NCBI GenBank assembly: GCA_029449235.1
Contig: JANATG010000015.1
Coordinates: 1,488,001 to 1,552,000, forward strand
DNA: 64,000 nt
From: Linnemannia schmuckeri
Taxonomy: Eukaryota > Mortierellomycota > Mortierellomycetes > Mortierellales > Mortierellaceae
Direction: 5' to 3'
Positions 37,301 through 48,103 of this stretch are shown here, piece after piece. Numbering within the stretch: position 1 is the stretch's first letter; the number at the start of each line of letters is the position of its first letter. The notes beneath the pieces were generated by a model, which worked only from the letters and a program-made list of their open reading frames with translations, did no database searches and was not told the origin of the DNA. The translations under genes and the position numbers were made by a program.

Positions 37301-40300
37301 GGAGGCCAAGCTGAAGTGGAGGACGTGAGCGGCACCTGGAAAGAGTTGACGGACAATGTGAACACCATGGCTTCCAATCTTACCACTCAGGTCAGGTCCA
37401 TTGCCGAGGTGACTACAGCTGTGGCGTGTGGTGATCTGTCCAAGAAAATCGATGTCCAAGCCCAAGGAGAGATTTTGGATTTGAAGAACACCATTAATAT
37501 CATGGTAAGTCTCACCTTCATGTCGTTGTGACATCGAAGAATCTTTTGTTAATGAATGCAAGAACTAGTGACTAAAAAATACTTGAATTTTTTTATCTGC
37601 ATTTTATAGGTGGATCAGCTGTCTACGTTCTCTGCTGAGGTTACCCGTGTTGCCCGTGAGGTCGGCACAGAGGGTAAATTGGGAGGCCAAGCCGAGGTTG
37701 AGGATGTTGGCGGTACTTGGAAGGAACTCACGGATAACGTCAACACCATGGCATCGAATTTGACCACTCAGGTTCGTTCCATTGCCGAGGTCACCACCGC
37801 CGTCGCATGTGGAGATCTGTCCAAGACGATCGATGTCCAGGCTCAGGGAGAGATTTCGGAGCTCAAGTTGACTGTGAACTCGATGGTGGAGCAGCTTCGT
37901 ACTTTTGCCGCCGAGGTCACCCGTGTTGCTCGTGAAGTCGGAACCGAGGGCAAGTTAGGTGGTCAAGCTGTTGTCAAGGACGTCAGTGGAACCTGGAAGG
38001 AGCTCACGGATAATGTCAACACCATGGCCTCCAACTTGACCACGCAGGTCCGATCCATTGCCGAAGTTACCACTGCTGTGGCGTGTGGCGATCTGTCGAA
38101 GACGATCGACGTCCAGGCACAGGGAGAGATTCTGGATCTGAAGAATACTATCAACTCGATGGTAAGTTACGATTTACGAGTGCATGATTTACAAGCGTGA
38201 TTTTTACTGTGGAAAGTCACTAGTAGCTGATGCATCTTTTTTGACATTGATTTTGTAGGTGGACCAGTTGTCGACTTTTGCAGCCGAGGTGACACGTGTC
38301 GCTCGTGAGGTGGGCACAGAAGGAAAACTTGGAGGTCAAGCTGAGGTCGAGGAGGTTGATGGTACTTGGAAAGAGCTCACAGAGAACGTCAACACCATGG
38401 CCGCTAATCTGACCTCGCAGGTGCGTGACATCGCAGGCGTCAGTAAGGCTGTCGCTAGAGGTGACCTCACCCAGAAGATCTCAGTCGATGCCAAGGGCGA
38501 GATCTTGGATCTGAAGAATACCATCAACATCATGGTAAGTTCGCCCAAGGTGGAAGTTGTGGTATGGTTTAATCTTGATTCGTGGTCACCGATTACTAAG
38601 ATGTGCTAACCCATGTATTTCGTTGGTTGTTCTGCATTTGTAGGTGGATCAATTATCTACGTTCTCTGCGGAGGTTACTCGTGTTGCTCGCGAAGTTGGC
38701 ACAGAGGGCAAGTTGGGCGGACAGGCAGAGGTCGAGGACGTCAGTGGCACCTGGAAGGAGCTGACCGACAACGTCAACACGATGGCGTCCAACCTTACCA
38801 CCCAAGTTCGGTCTATTGCTGAAGTCACCACTGCTGTCGCCTGTGGAGACTTGTCGAAGAAGATCGATGTTCAGGCGCAAGGAGAAATTTCTGAGCTCAA
38901 GTTGACTGTGAACTCGATGGTGGAACAGCTCCGGACATTTGCCGCGGAGGTGACGCGTGTCAGTTTGGAGGTCGGTACCGAGGGCAAACTGGGCGGTCAG
39001 GCCGTCGTCAAGGATGTCAGTGGCACGTGGAAGGAGTTGACTGACAATGTCAACACCATGGCGTCGAATCTGACAACCCAGGTCAGATCCATTGCCGAGG
39101 TCACCACTGCCGTTGCCTGTGGAGACCTCTCCAAAAAGATCGATGTCCAGGCGCAGGGTGAGATCTCGGAGCTGAAGCACACGATCAACTCCATGGTCGA
39201 GCAACTCAGGACGTTCGCTGCCGAAGTCACACGTGTCGCCCGTGAAGTTGGCACGGAGGGTATTCTTGGAGGACAGGCCGAGGTCAAGGATGTCGACGGT
39301 ACGTGGAAGGAGCTCACAGACAACGTTAACACCATGGCTTCCAACTTGACCACTCAGGTCCGATCAATCGCTGAGGTTACCACGGCTGTCGCCTGCGGAG
39401 ACTTGTCGAAGAAGATTGACGTTCAGGCACAAGGAGAGATTTCCGAGCTCAAGAAGACGGTCAACTCGATGGTGGAACAGCTTCGGACGTTTGCTGCCGA
39501 GGTGACCCGTGTTGCTCGCGAGGTCGGAACTGAGGGTATTCTTGGAGGACAGGCGGAAGTCAAAGGAGTCGATGGCACCTGGAAGGAGCTCACGGACAAT
39601 GTCAACACCATGGCCCTTAATCTTACCACCCAGGTGCGCTCCATCGCCGAGGTCACGACTGCCGTTGCATGTGGAGATCTGTCCAAGAAGATCGATGTCC
39701 AGGCACAAGGAGAGATCTCAGAACTCAAAAAGACCGTCAACTCGATGGTTGAGCAGCTTAGGACCTTTGCCGCCGAGGTGTCCCGTGTTAGTCTGGAAGT
39801 CGGCACAGAAGGAAAGTTGGGAGGCCAGGCCGTTGTGAAGGATGTCAGCGGTACTTGGAAGGAGTTGACCGATAACGTCAACACCATGGCGTCCAACCTT
39901 ACCACCCAAGTTCGATCTATTGCCGAGGTCACCACTGCCGTTGCCTGTGGAGACCTCTCCAAAAAGATCGATGTCCAGGCGCAGGGTGAGATCTCGGAGC
40001 TGAAGCACACGATCAACTCCATGGTCGAGCAACTCAGGACGTTCGCTGCCGAAGTCACACGTGTCGCCCGTGAAGTTGGCACGGAGGGCCGTCTAGGAGG
40101 TCAGGCCGAGGTCAAAGGTGTCGATGGAACGTGGAAGGAGCTTACCGACAATGTCAATACCATGGCGTCTAACTTGACGACTCAAGTCCGGTCCATTGCC
40201 GAGGTCACCACTGCCGTTGCTTGCGGAGACCTTTCCAAAAAGATTGATGTCCAGGCCCAGGGCGAGATCTCGGAGCTGAAGAAGACTGTTAACTCGATGG

Positions 40301-43300
40301 TCGAGCAGCTGAGAACCTTCGCCGCTGAGGTCTCGCGTGTCAGTCTTGAAGTTGGTACTGAAGGAAAGTTAGGCGGTCAGGCCGTTGTGAAGGACGTCAG
40401 TGGAACCTGGAAAGAGCTCACGGACAACGTCAACACCATGGCGTCGAATCTGACAACCCAGGTTAGATCCATTGCCGAGGTTACGACTGCCGTTGCATGT
40501 GGAGACCTGTCCAAGACCATTGAGGTACAGGCCCAGGGTGAGATTTCGGAGTTGAAGAAGACTGTCAACTCCATGGTCGAACAGCTTAGGACCTTTGCTG
40601 CTGAGGTCACGCGTGTTGCTCGCGAGGTCGGAACCGAAGGTCGTCTCGGAGGTCAGGCCGAGGTCAAGGGAGTCGATGGTACCTGGAAAGAGTTGACTGA
40701 CAATGTCAACACGATGGCATCAAATCTTACAACCCAGGTTCGCTCGATTGCTGAGGTCACCACTGCCGTTGCATGTGGAGATCTGTCCAAGAAGATCGAT
40801 GTTCAGGCTCAAGGAGAGATCTCCGAGCTGAAGAAGACCGTGAACTCCATGGTCGAGCAGCTGAGAACCTTCGCCGCTGAGGTGACGCGTGTCAGTTTAG
40901 AGGTTGGTACTGAGGGACGATTGGGTGGTCAGGCCGTTGTCAAGGATGTCAGCGGCACTTGGAAGGAGTTGACTGACAACGTCAACACCATGGCCTCGAA
41001 TCTGACCACGCAGGTCAGATCCATCGCCGAGGTCACGACTGCCGTTGCATGTGGAGACCTTTCCAAGAAGATTGATGTCCAGGCCCAGGGCGAGATATCG
41101 GAGCTGAAGAAGACTGTTAACTCGATGGTATGTTATTGAACATATGTAAATCACATGCAGTGAAAGTGGTTAATCATTGAAACTGGTAAGTGTTATTTCT
41201 TTTATTGATAGTTCAATTTTTATGTTTTTAGGTGGACCAATTGTCGATGTTTGCAAATGAGGTGACACGTGTTGCGCGAGAGGTCGGCACAGAAGGCAAG
41301 TTGGGAGTTCAGGCACAGGTCCTTGATGTCCGAGGTACTTGGAAGGAGATCACGTCGAATGTCAACACCATGGCTTCCAACCTGACAGCTCAAGTGCGAG
41401 CCTTTGCCTCGATCTCGACAGCCGCGACGGATGGAGACTTCACTCAGTTCATTACTGTCGAGGCCTCGGGAGAGATGGACTCGTTGAAGACCAAAATCAA
41501 CCAGATGGTTTATAATCTCAGGGAGAGTATTCAGAAGAACACCGCTGCGCGTGAGGCTGCTGAGTTGGCTAACCGGTCCAAGTCTGAGTTCTTGGCTAAC
41601 ATGTCTCACGAGATTCGGTACGTTCTCTCTTTTGAGCTGTTTGCTTGTTTCCTTTTCAAGTTGAGATCTTCGCTGATCTATGCGACGTTATTACTGAAAC
41701 TAATTAACTCATTCGTTTGCTTGGTTGTCAACTCGTTAGTACGCCTATGAATGGAATCATCGGAATGACGAGTTTGACACTGGAGACAGAGCTGACACGC
41801 CAGCAGCGCGAGAACTTGGTGATTGTCAGCAACTTGGCCCATTCGTTGTTGACTATCATTGATGATATTCTGGATATCTCTAAGAGTATGTGAAAACATC
41901 GAATTTCCTTTTATTAAGTTTGTGCCAAATGGAGAAGTGAGCGCATTACTAACAATCCTTTGTGTATCAAAATTTTAGTCGAAGCAGGAAAGATGACAAT
42001 TGAGCAGGCGCCGTTCTCGCTTAGGACCCAGGCGTTTGGGGTGTTGAAGACCTTGGCTGTGAAGGCGCACCAAAAGAAGCTGGACCTTATCTACAACGTT
42101 CACAATGACTTCCCGGACCAACTTGTCGGCGACCCCCTGAGATTGCGTCAAGTCATCACCAACCTCATCGGAAACGCGATCAAGTTCACGACCGAGGGCT
42201 CTGTGGTTCTGGACTGTGTCTGCAAGAACAAGACCGATGTCGGAGTTGAGCTGCAGTTCTGTGTCTCTGACACGGGTATTGGTATCCAGTCGGACAAGAT
42301 CGAGGTTGTTTTTGACACTTTCTGTCAGGCCGATGGCTCGACGACGAGGAAGTATGGTGGTACTGGACTGGGATTGTCGATTTCGAAGCGGTTAGTTACG
42401 TTGATGGGTGGAGATTTGTGGGTCAATAGTACGTTTGGAAAGGGATCCCAGTTCTTCTTTACGGTACGGTTCAATACGGGCACCATGTCGGTCGACCAGA
42501 TCAACCTCAAGACTAAGCCGTACACGGGACGACATATTTTGTACATGGGCACTATGCGCGACGAGGCGATTTCCAACTCTGTGATGAAGACGCTGGAAGA
42601 ACTTCGATTCAAGGCCACACAGGTGTCGTCGCTGGAACAGGCTGCGGCTTTGGTCTCGATGGTTCCTGGCGAGCGATCGTCGTCATCGTCATCATTGTCG
42701 GCGGCTAGCGAGAAGTCGGTCTTTGATGTTGTCATCGTCGACAATGTCAAGGATATTCGCAAGATCAAGGAGATTGGCATGCTTCGATTCCTCCCTATTG
42801 TGCTGCTGTCAATGACCACGCCCTACATCAGCATGAAGGTCTGTCAGGACCTGGGTATTGCCAGCTACTTCAACCCGCCCGTCCACCTGCCTGATCTCAT
42901 GAATGCCCTCCTGCCTGCCTTCGAGTCTGCGTCCGCCCTCCCGTCTGACGCCGAGCATGCGATCCCCTTGCATATCCTCTTAGCCGAAGACAATGTCGTC
43001 AACCAAAAGCTGGCTGTCAGGATTCTGGAGAAGTTTGGCCACAAGGTGACGATTGTTGCGAACGGCAAGACGGCGGTGGAGTTCTTTAGCAGTATGCATT
43101 TTGATCTGATCTTGATGGATGTCCAGATGCCGATTATGGGTGGTTTTGAAGCCACACAGGAGATTCGCCGGTTAGAGATGTTGAGAAGGGCTGCTGGAGG
43201 TAGTAATATCAACGGGAACAACGATCATTTGCCGATCATTGCATTGACTGCTCATGCCATGATTGGAGATCGTGAAAAGTGTCTTGCCGCCGGCATGGTA

Positions 43301-43594
43301 AGCCCGCTTCTCTTCTTTGTTGTCAATGATGTGTTGTTCTCATGAGTTGCGAATGAGTTCTGACCATCTGCCTTAATTTCCTTTCCTTAAACCTTTTATG
43401 GACAATAGGACGAGTATATCACGAAACCGCTGAGGGTGAACGAGCTGATCGCTACGATCAACAAGTTCCCGCCCAAGAACTGCCCGGACCTGGCACAGAA
43501 CGATCATTATTATGAATACCCTAACCTCCGGTCGAGCTATAGCCCTCCAGTCGGGAGCAAGACGCCTATTCTCTTCAAGTCTATTGAAAAGTGA
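31359..43594 (+). CDS. NIK1: Giant group III (Nik1/Os-1-type) hybrid histidine kinase with 26 HAMP units
   Basis: Ten exons: 31359-32805, 34100-37134, 37229-37504, 37610-38161, 38259-38534, 38644-41127, 41232-41617, 41740-41885, 41979-43297 and 43409-43594. All are GT-AG and in phase, giving 3368 residues, more than twice the usual 1200-1400. Residues 1 to about 340 are Ser/Pro/Thr-rich. A degenerate half HAMP is followed by 26 consecutive 92-residue HAMP units (about 391-2782). The HisKA domain has the phospho-acceptor H2816 (NMSHEIRTPMNG). The ATPase domain shows an N box near 2929 ([10 protein letters not shown]), G1 near 2965 (DTGIGI) and G2 near 2994 ([10 protein letters not shown]). The C-terminal receiver has D3248 (LMDVQMP). 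All catalytic motifs are intact. There is no membrane segment, consistent with the cytosolic Nik1 class, which senses osmotic stress and is the target of fludioxonil-type fungicides, signalling through Ypd1 to the Hog1 MAPK pathway and Skn7. The ATG has good context (CACCATGG). Confidence 0.93.
32806..34099 (+). other. Unusually long first intron (1294 bp) of the histidine kinase gene
   Basis: The donor GTACG at 32806 and the acceptor AACAG ending at 34099 join exon 1 to exon 2 in phase and restore an uninterrupted HAMP unit boundary (NTM-VDQL). The other eight introns of the gene are 93-122 bp. The intron is T-rich and contains a perfect 8-bp stem with a 3-nt loop, CCCGATTG-GGT-CAATCGGG, at 33652-33670. 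No HAMP-like coding is visible in it. Confidence 0.8.
34100..41507 (+). repeat. Tandem poly-HAMP coding repeat, 276-bp unit
   Basis: Exons 2 to 7 consist of 276-bp (92-codon) units: 11 in exon 2, 1 in exon 3, 2 in exon 4, 1 in exon 5, 9 in exon 6, and 1 at the start of exon 7. One more unit closes exon 1. Units fall into classes by the segment after the first helix (VAREVGTEG or VSLEVGTEG) and by the linker ([20 protein letters not shown] and similar). The five introns inside the array, and the intron separating exon 1 from it, all sit at the same place in the unit, between NSM/NTM/NIM and V(D/E)QL. Confidence 0.95.
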
Positions 43595-43839
43595 GCAGAA
43601 GCAGATCTGGTCTTGATGTCTATCTGCTCGTTTGTCAGTTGTGGACAGTAGTAATTAAATTGAAAGATTTATACAAGCGTGCTTTGTTGATGTGTATGTA
43701 AACTTTTTTTGTTATCACCAATTTTTCATCTATGCTACAAAAGGAGTAATAATATTCCAGCCGAACATAAAACAATACCTAGCAAGCTTGCATCGTAAAG
43801 AGAGCGCAAAAGGGGGAGAGAAGGAGGTGGTGGCTGTGG

Positions 43840-44130
43840 TAGTCCTTTTACGACTGAGGGTGATCCTGGTCAGACTTGAAATCTCCTGGAGGAGCATGCA
43901 AAGCACTCGTTGGTAAGGGATCAGCAGGTACCCGTTCCACGCCGTCATCGGATACCTAATCGTCCGTGAGAAAGAACGGTAGCTCCACTGTCGTTCGTTG
44001 ATTGAGACCTAAGTGATAGTATATAGGGCGAGGCTCCATTGGCGACAGCCTTGGCTGAGAGATAGATCGTCGAGATACTCTCCTAGGGTGAAATGATTTT
44101 GCTGGGAACGTGGCATTGGATCATGACGGC
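43840..44130 (-). pseudogene. F-box-type gene remnant (copy F)
   Basis: On the minus strand a frame reads GEYLDDLSLSQGCRQWSLAL, then a TAG at 44009-44011, then VSINERQWSYRSF and RTIRYPMTAWNGYLLIPYQR. The order (EYLDD..., CRQW..., VSI...QW...SF) matches the F-box starts of copies B, C and E further right. The remnant covers only the N-terminal region; downstream similarity fades into non-coding DNA. It lies just beyond the 3' end of the histidine kinase gene and is convergent with it. Confidence 0.5.
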
Positions 44131-44175
44131 GAAAGGTTTTGTTTGCTTGTTTATGTGAGAGAGATGATGAGTTTA

Positions 44176-45120
44176 TTAAAGGCGGAATGGAACAAAAGAC
44201 ACCCAATTTCTTTGGCAGCAATTTTTTTTATTCGTAAAGGACGAAAAGACAGGTATAAAAACAGACTGCACAGGTCCTTGTATCTCGAAAATATCGTCCA
44301 CTGCATTTCCGACCCCTTCAAAGATGATCCTGTTCAAGTTGGGCATCGTCTGAAGTTCCTTTAACACCATCATCAGAAAAGGAAATACCGTAGTCGGACC
44401 CGTGTCCTATTTTCAGCATCTGAGGGAGTGACAGTGACTCGAGCAACGCAGTTTTTCAGGAAAGGTGAATCGATCCAGTTCAAGGTCAAGACCTTGAGCT
44501 TCCACTGCCTATTCGATGGAGGAGAAGGAGCTGTGGCTGTTGCTTTTGGTTACTTGGGAGCATAATACCAGGCACCACGAATATCGAGTATTTCCAGCTT
44601 TGAAAGAAGGGGATAAAGTTACTCAATATCCAATCTTCCTTCAGAAACTGAAGGAAAGTCCAAGACAAAAGATTGAAGATTTGGGAGATTTGATGGGGTC
44701 AGAAGGAGAACATCATTCACCGAGTTATTCTCCTTCGCAGTGATCAGCGAGAGGTGGGTCAACAGGGGCTTCATCCGTTGGAGGATTGGAAGGCTGAGGA
44801 GAGAGATATGCGCCAGTGTAGCGCGAACTGTATCTCCCCAGACCAAAGGGCTGCGCTCAGCTTGGTTGTCGCTCCAATCGGATGAGCGAACATTTTGAGG
44901 ACAATATAATTTTGGTAGCTTTCGTCGCCTCATCCGCAGTGTCGAGTAAAGCAAAGAGTTTTGTTGGCGGCTAGATGGGGAAGGTAGAGCGGCACCACTG
45001 TTGCTTGGTAATTGCGACCGAGGAAAATGGGTAAAGAGTCTCATTCCACTGGCTGCAGACCCGAAGACATTTTTTGAGAGTCGGTCCATTGAGGAACTTG
45101 CCAAGGGTGAATAAAATTTC
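44176..45120 (-). pseudogene. F-box/LRR gene remnant (copy B)
   Basis: The start region reads EILFTLGKFLNGPTLKKCLR followed by VCSQWNETLYPFSSVAITK, with an in-frame TAG at 44971-44973. After a frameshift, leucine-rich pieces follow (LTHLSLITAKENN, NLPNLQSFVLDFPSVSEG). A further piece near 44280-44373 reads LKELQTMPNLNRIIFEGVG. Stops and frame changes separate the pieces, so no functional protein is encoded. The KCLRVCSQW motif is the usual end of the F-box in this type of fungal protein. Confidence 0.6.
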
Positions 45121-45654
45121 GGTTATAGTTTTATGGTGGGTATGGTCGGTCGTGGCTGAGGTTGGGTAAAGGCTAGCTTTGTTTGTGTTGTATGAAAGGA
45201 GAGTTGAGGATAAAGACTGAGAAAGGGAGATAAAGATAAGGGGGGAAAAAAGCCAGACGAGAAGAGCTGTTTTTATAGGTCCTTCGTGACCCTGCCGTAT
45301 GCTTGATAATCTGTTTGTGCCGCCGTATTTCTTCCATCACTCCCCCCCTTTTTTTTGCCTTGTTCTTTGATTTCACTTTTCGCAAGAACAGTAGTTGACA
45401 CTCGGATTGTTCTGGTTTAAAGCCGTGAAGGATGCAACAAAGAGTGGTTGAAAGAGAGAAGGAGAAAAAAGTAATAATGCGGGCGTGTGTCTTTCTATCA
45501 TCCAAATGCAATATGACGGTGCGAAAGCACCATGCAACGCGTCAAGAAAAGATTAAAAAACCAACCCGTTCAAATTTTGAAAAGGGGCATCAAAGAAAAC
45601 AAAAATTGATACAGAGCAAACACAGCGAATACATGAAAGAAAAATAAACAGACA

Positions 45655-45708
<54 letters not shown>

Positions 45709-46346
45709 GGATACACCGTAGAATGATGCCTGCAAATCAACGTGCGAAGAAAGGAATAAAAAAATACAAAAATTCAAAGGAGCATAAAAAAAATCGTGAC
45801 ACAGTACACGGCGCCCTCACATCAAGCGACAAAATGTCTACTAATCCTGATTTTTATCAACTTTTTGAGGTATATACTCTATTTTTTTACACTCCATGAA
45901 GAGATTTCAGAGCTTCCACGCCGTGAAAAGAGTCCACCGATAAGGGACATCTGTGCCCTATAAAATAATTGTCAAAAAAGCGTTATTTCAAACTTAAAAA
46001 AAGATGCACGAAAGTTCTCCTGGACGCGTCCAAGTAAAACGCCATTTTTTCTGTCGCGTGTTTTATTTTACGAAAATGTGGGAATCATGTTGACTATTAT
46101 TGTTCAAAGTCATACCTGGTATGAGTGAGATACAATGAAATAAACTGGATGAATTCGTTATCAGAGATGACATAAGGAACGGAAGAGAAACAAAACAATG
46201 GGAAAAATAGCGTGACAGGTTGGAGGATAGCTGAGAAAAAAAACCAAACCCAAAAAGCTCAACCAAGGTGGCAAAAAAATAGTGCTGTTCAAGCAATGCT
46301 TCAGGAATTTGAGATTGAGACATGAGGCTGTTAGTCTCTTGAGTTT
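45121..46346. other. Intergenic, AT-rich, with a poly(A) tract
   Basis: No gene recognised. A Lys-rich open frame (45432-45647, +) directly precedes the poly(A) tract at 45660 and is probably not a gene. Confidence 0.4.
45660..45704 (+). repeat. 45-bp poly(A) tract preceded by AATAAA
   Basis: An uninterrupted run of 45 A. An AATAAA hexamer lies at 45643-45648, 11 bp upstream, as in the 3' end of a reverse-transcribed and inserted transcript. Confidence 0.9.
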
Positions 46347-47021
46347 TCATGGCTGCCGGTCGACCTGGTCGGTGGATGGCGAAGACAACATCGCCTCTGT
46401 TGCTTCTTCAACGATGGAGCTTGGTCGGCGAGGATACCAAACGCCCTTGATGTTCAGCTCCTCAAGTCTTGAAAAGATCGGGCACAACTGCTCGAGATCC
46501 GTCTGAGGCCACGAGTCCGGCGGATTTAGAGACAAAATTTGCAGGTTTGACAGGCTCGGCAAGTCCAGCAAGTAGTGAAGAGGAGAATTGTTCTGACTCC
46601 CAGCGTACGTGACAAACAACGACATCCTGACCAGATTCGGCATTGATTGGAATGCCTCGAGGCGTGGAAACTGGGTATTCACCCGCGGTAACAAAGAACA
46701 CATCCCATTTTGCAATGGAGAAATGGCTTGGGGCTGGAGTGGGCTATCAGTCCACTTGAAAGATCGAGACTTGAGATAGGTGTTGATCTTGGTAGTGTTC
46801 AACTCCTCATCATTAGAGTTGAAGGGCAAAAGGAGACTTGTATATGACCGAATGGGAAAAGTAGGGTGCAACCATTGTCTTTTGGTAATGGTGACCCAGA
46901 CAAGTGGATGAAGGAGATGCTACCATTCTCAACAGCTCTAAATGCAGGCGTAGAGAGTCGGACTGTCGAGGAACTCTCCAAAAGCGAGGAGGATTTTGAG
47001 TGGGATATGGCAGTGGGTCAT
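46347..47021 (-). pseudogene. F-box/LRR gene remnant with three clustered stops (copy C)
   Basis: A single minus-strand frame of 225 codons from the ATG at 47021 to a TGA at 46347-46349. It is broken by TAG (46938-46940), TGA (46929-46931) and TAG (46920-46922), all inside the F-box where the CLRVCRQW motif should be. Before them is PLKILLAFGEFLDSPTLYAC, and after them VWVTITKRQWLHPTFPIRS. The remaining roughly 170 residues are open and leucine-rich (FPRLEAFQSMPNLVRMSLFV, DLPSLSNLQILSLNPPDSW, FSRLEELNIKGVWYPRR). An alternative that avoids the stops would be an intron, but no good splice pair is seen. Confidence 0.6.
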
Positions 47022-47752
47022 GGCTGTGAAATGGGAGGTTTTTTTGCTTGTGAGTATATAAGGATTTGCTGAAAAACGTAGCGTGAAATGGTAAAACAAG
47101 AAATGAACTGAGAGATGGATGGAAAGAAGAAAGAAAAAAATTCAGAGAGAGAGAGAGAGGGATATGAGAATAAAAGTTGAACGTCTCTTGACATGAAAGC
47201 CGTTTATTACCAGTCTTTGTGTTTATTTTTTTGATTTTTGATTCTGAACTTTGACGAAAAAAGAAAAGACAGGTTTGTACTTAGTCAGTACAGAGGGTGT
47301 AAATATCGATCGAATTGAATGCAAAATATTTGTACAGCCAGGAAAGCAACAAAGTAAATGCCTTCGCTCATGCACCACGCAAGAAGCAGATAACTTGATC
47401 AAGAGACAGATCTCTGACGGTCGAAACCCTTTCCTACTTAATCCAGAGAGTGTCAGAACAAGTTATCTTCATAGACAAAGCTGTCCCCATTCCAGCTACC
47501 ATCTCTCAATTATGCTATTTCATTCCAGGCGTCTTCTAAGTTTCCTGGTCTGAAGGCACTACAAAAATAATTAGGGAGGGTTCCGTTGGCGAAAAAAATA
47601 GCTTCTGCCAGAATCACAAAATGAGCGCATTTACACAGACACTACTATACACTTCAAGTCATCGGCTGATTTACGAAGATGCTCAATCGTATTTATTGTG
47701 CTTTGATGAGATCTGAAATGGCCGTGCCCGCCTTAGAGGTGCATAAATTTCT
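47022..47752. other. Intergenic, no recognised gene
   Basis: A 100-codon plus-strand frame at 47251-47553 has no recognisable domain. Nothing else is seen. Confidence 0.35.
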
Positions 47753-48103
47753 CTAGCTATATGTGCAGGCCTGGTAACTGGTGCCAACCGGTCCAGTATA
47801 CGTCATACAGCCACAAAATTTGGTGCCTTGATAAACTAGTCTGTCTGGACCTGGCGGACCTGACTTGTAAGCACCACCATGGATGCGCGGATACGTAATA
47901 AGATCAGCATTGCAGAATGGAAACTGAGCTTCTCGAAGTTATATAGGCTCTACCTGGCTTGGGTTTGGATCCTTGGTATATCCGCCCAAAACAGCTGCGT
48001 TCAGATCTGGTTGGTAGTAGACGTTGCCTCCATATCTACAGCCCACCTTCTGGCTAATTACGAAGACAGAATATATCGCAACAAGTAGCAGAGTGAGCTT
48101 CAT
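47753..48103 (-). pseudogene. Secreted guanyl-specific ribonuclease (RNase T1/N1 family) pseudogene
   Basis: One minus-strand frame of 117 codons from the ATG at 48103 to a TAG at 47753-47755, with a single internal TAA at 47939-47941. It starts with a clear signal peptide (MKLTLLLVAIYSVFVIS). The C-terminal half follows the family pattern: SGPPGPDRLVYQG corresponds to GGSPGADRVV of RNase T1/N1, and MTYTGPVGTSYQAC to THTGASGNxFxxC. Of the catalytic residues only the Arg (in GPDR) is kept. The usual catalytic His of THTG is Tyr, the Glu of the YEFP-like segment is Thr (TYPRI), and the YPH segment lies where the stop is. A 30-bp GT-AG segment covering the stop could be read as a mini-intron, but it would be far shorter than the other introns here. 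Dead or non-catalytic either way. Confidence 0.55.

Noticed and set aside
34100..41507. Regular tandem repetition that could be mistaken for a satellite or CRISPR-like array
   Set aside because: The unit is exactly 92 codons, silent sites vary, and the translation is a known HAMP module in a gene with correct splice sites.
34123..41609. Many long minus-strand open frames opposite the HAMP array, up to 294 codons
   Set aside because: They repeat with the same 276-bp period as the plus-strand exons and are shadows of the HAMP coding sequence.
47910..47938. A 30-bp GT-AG segment that would remove the stop of the ribonuclease-like gene
   Set aside because: It is much shorter than any other intron here (at least 87 bp) and the catalytic residues are lost anyway, so a pseudogene is more likely.
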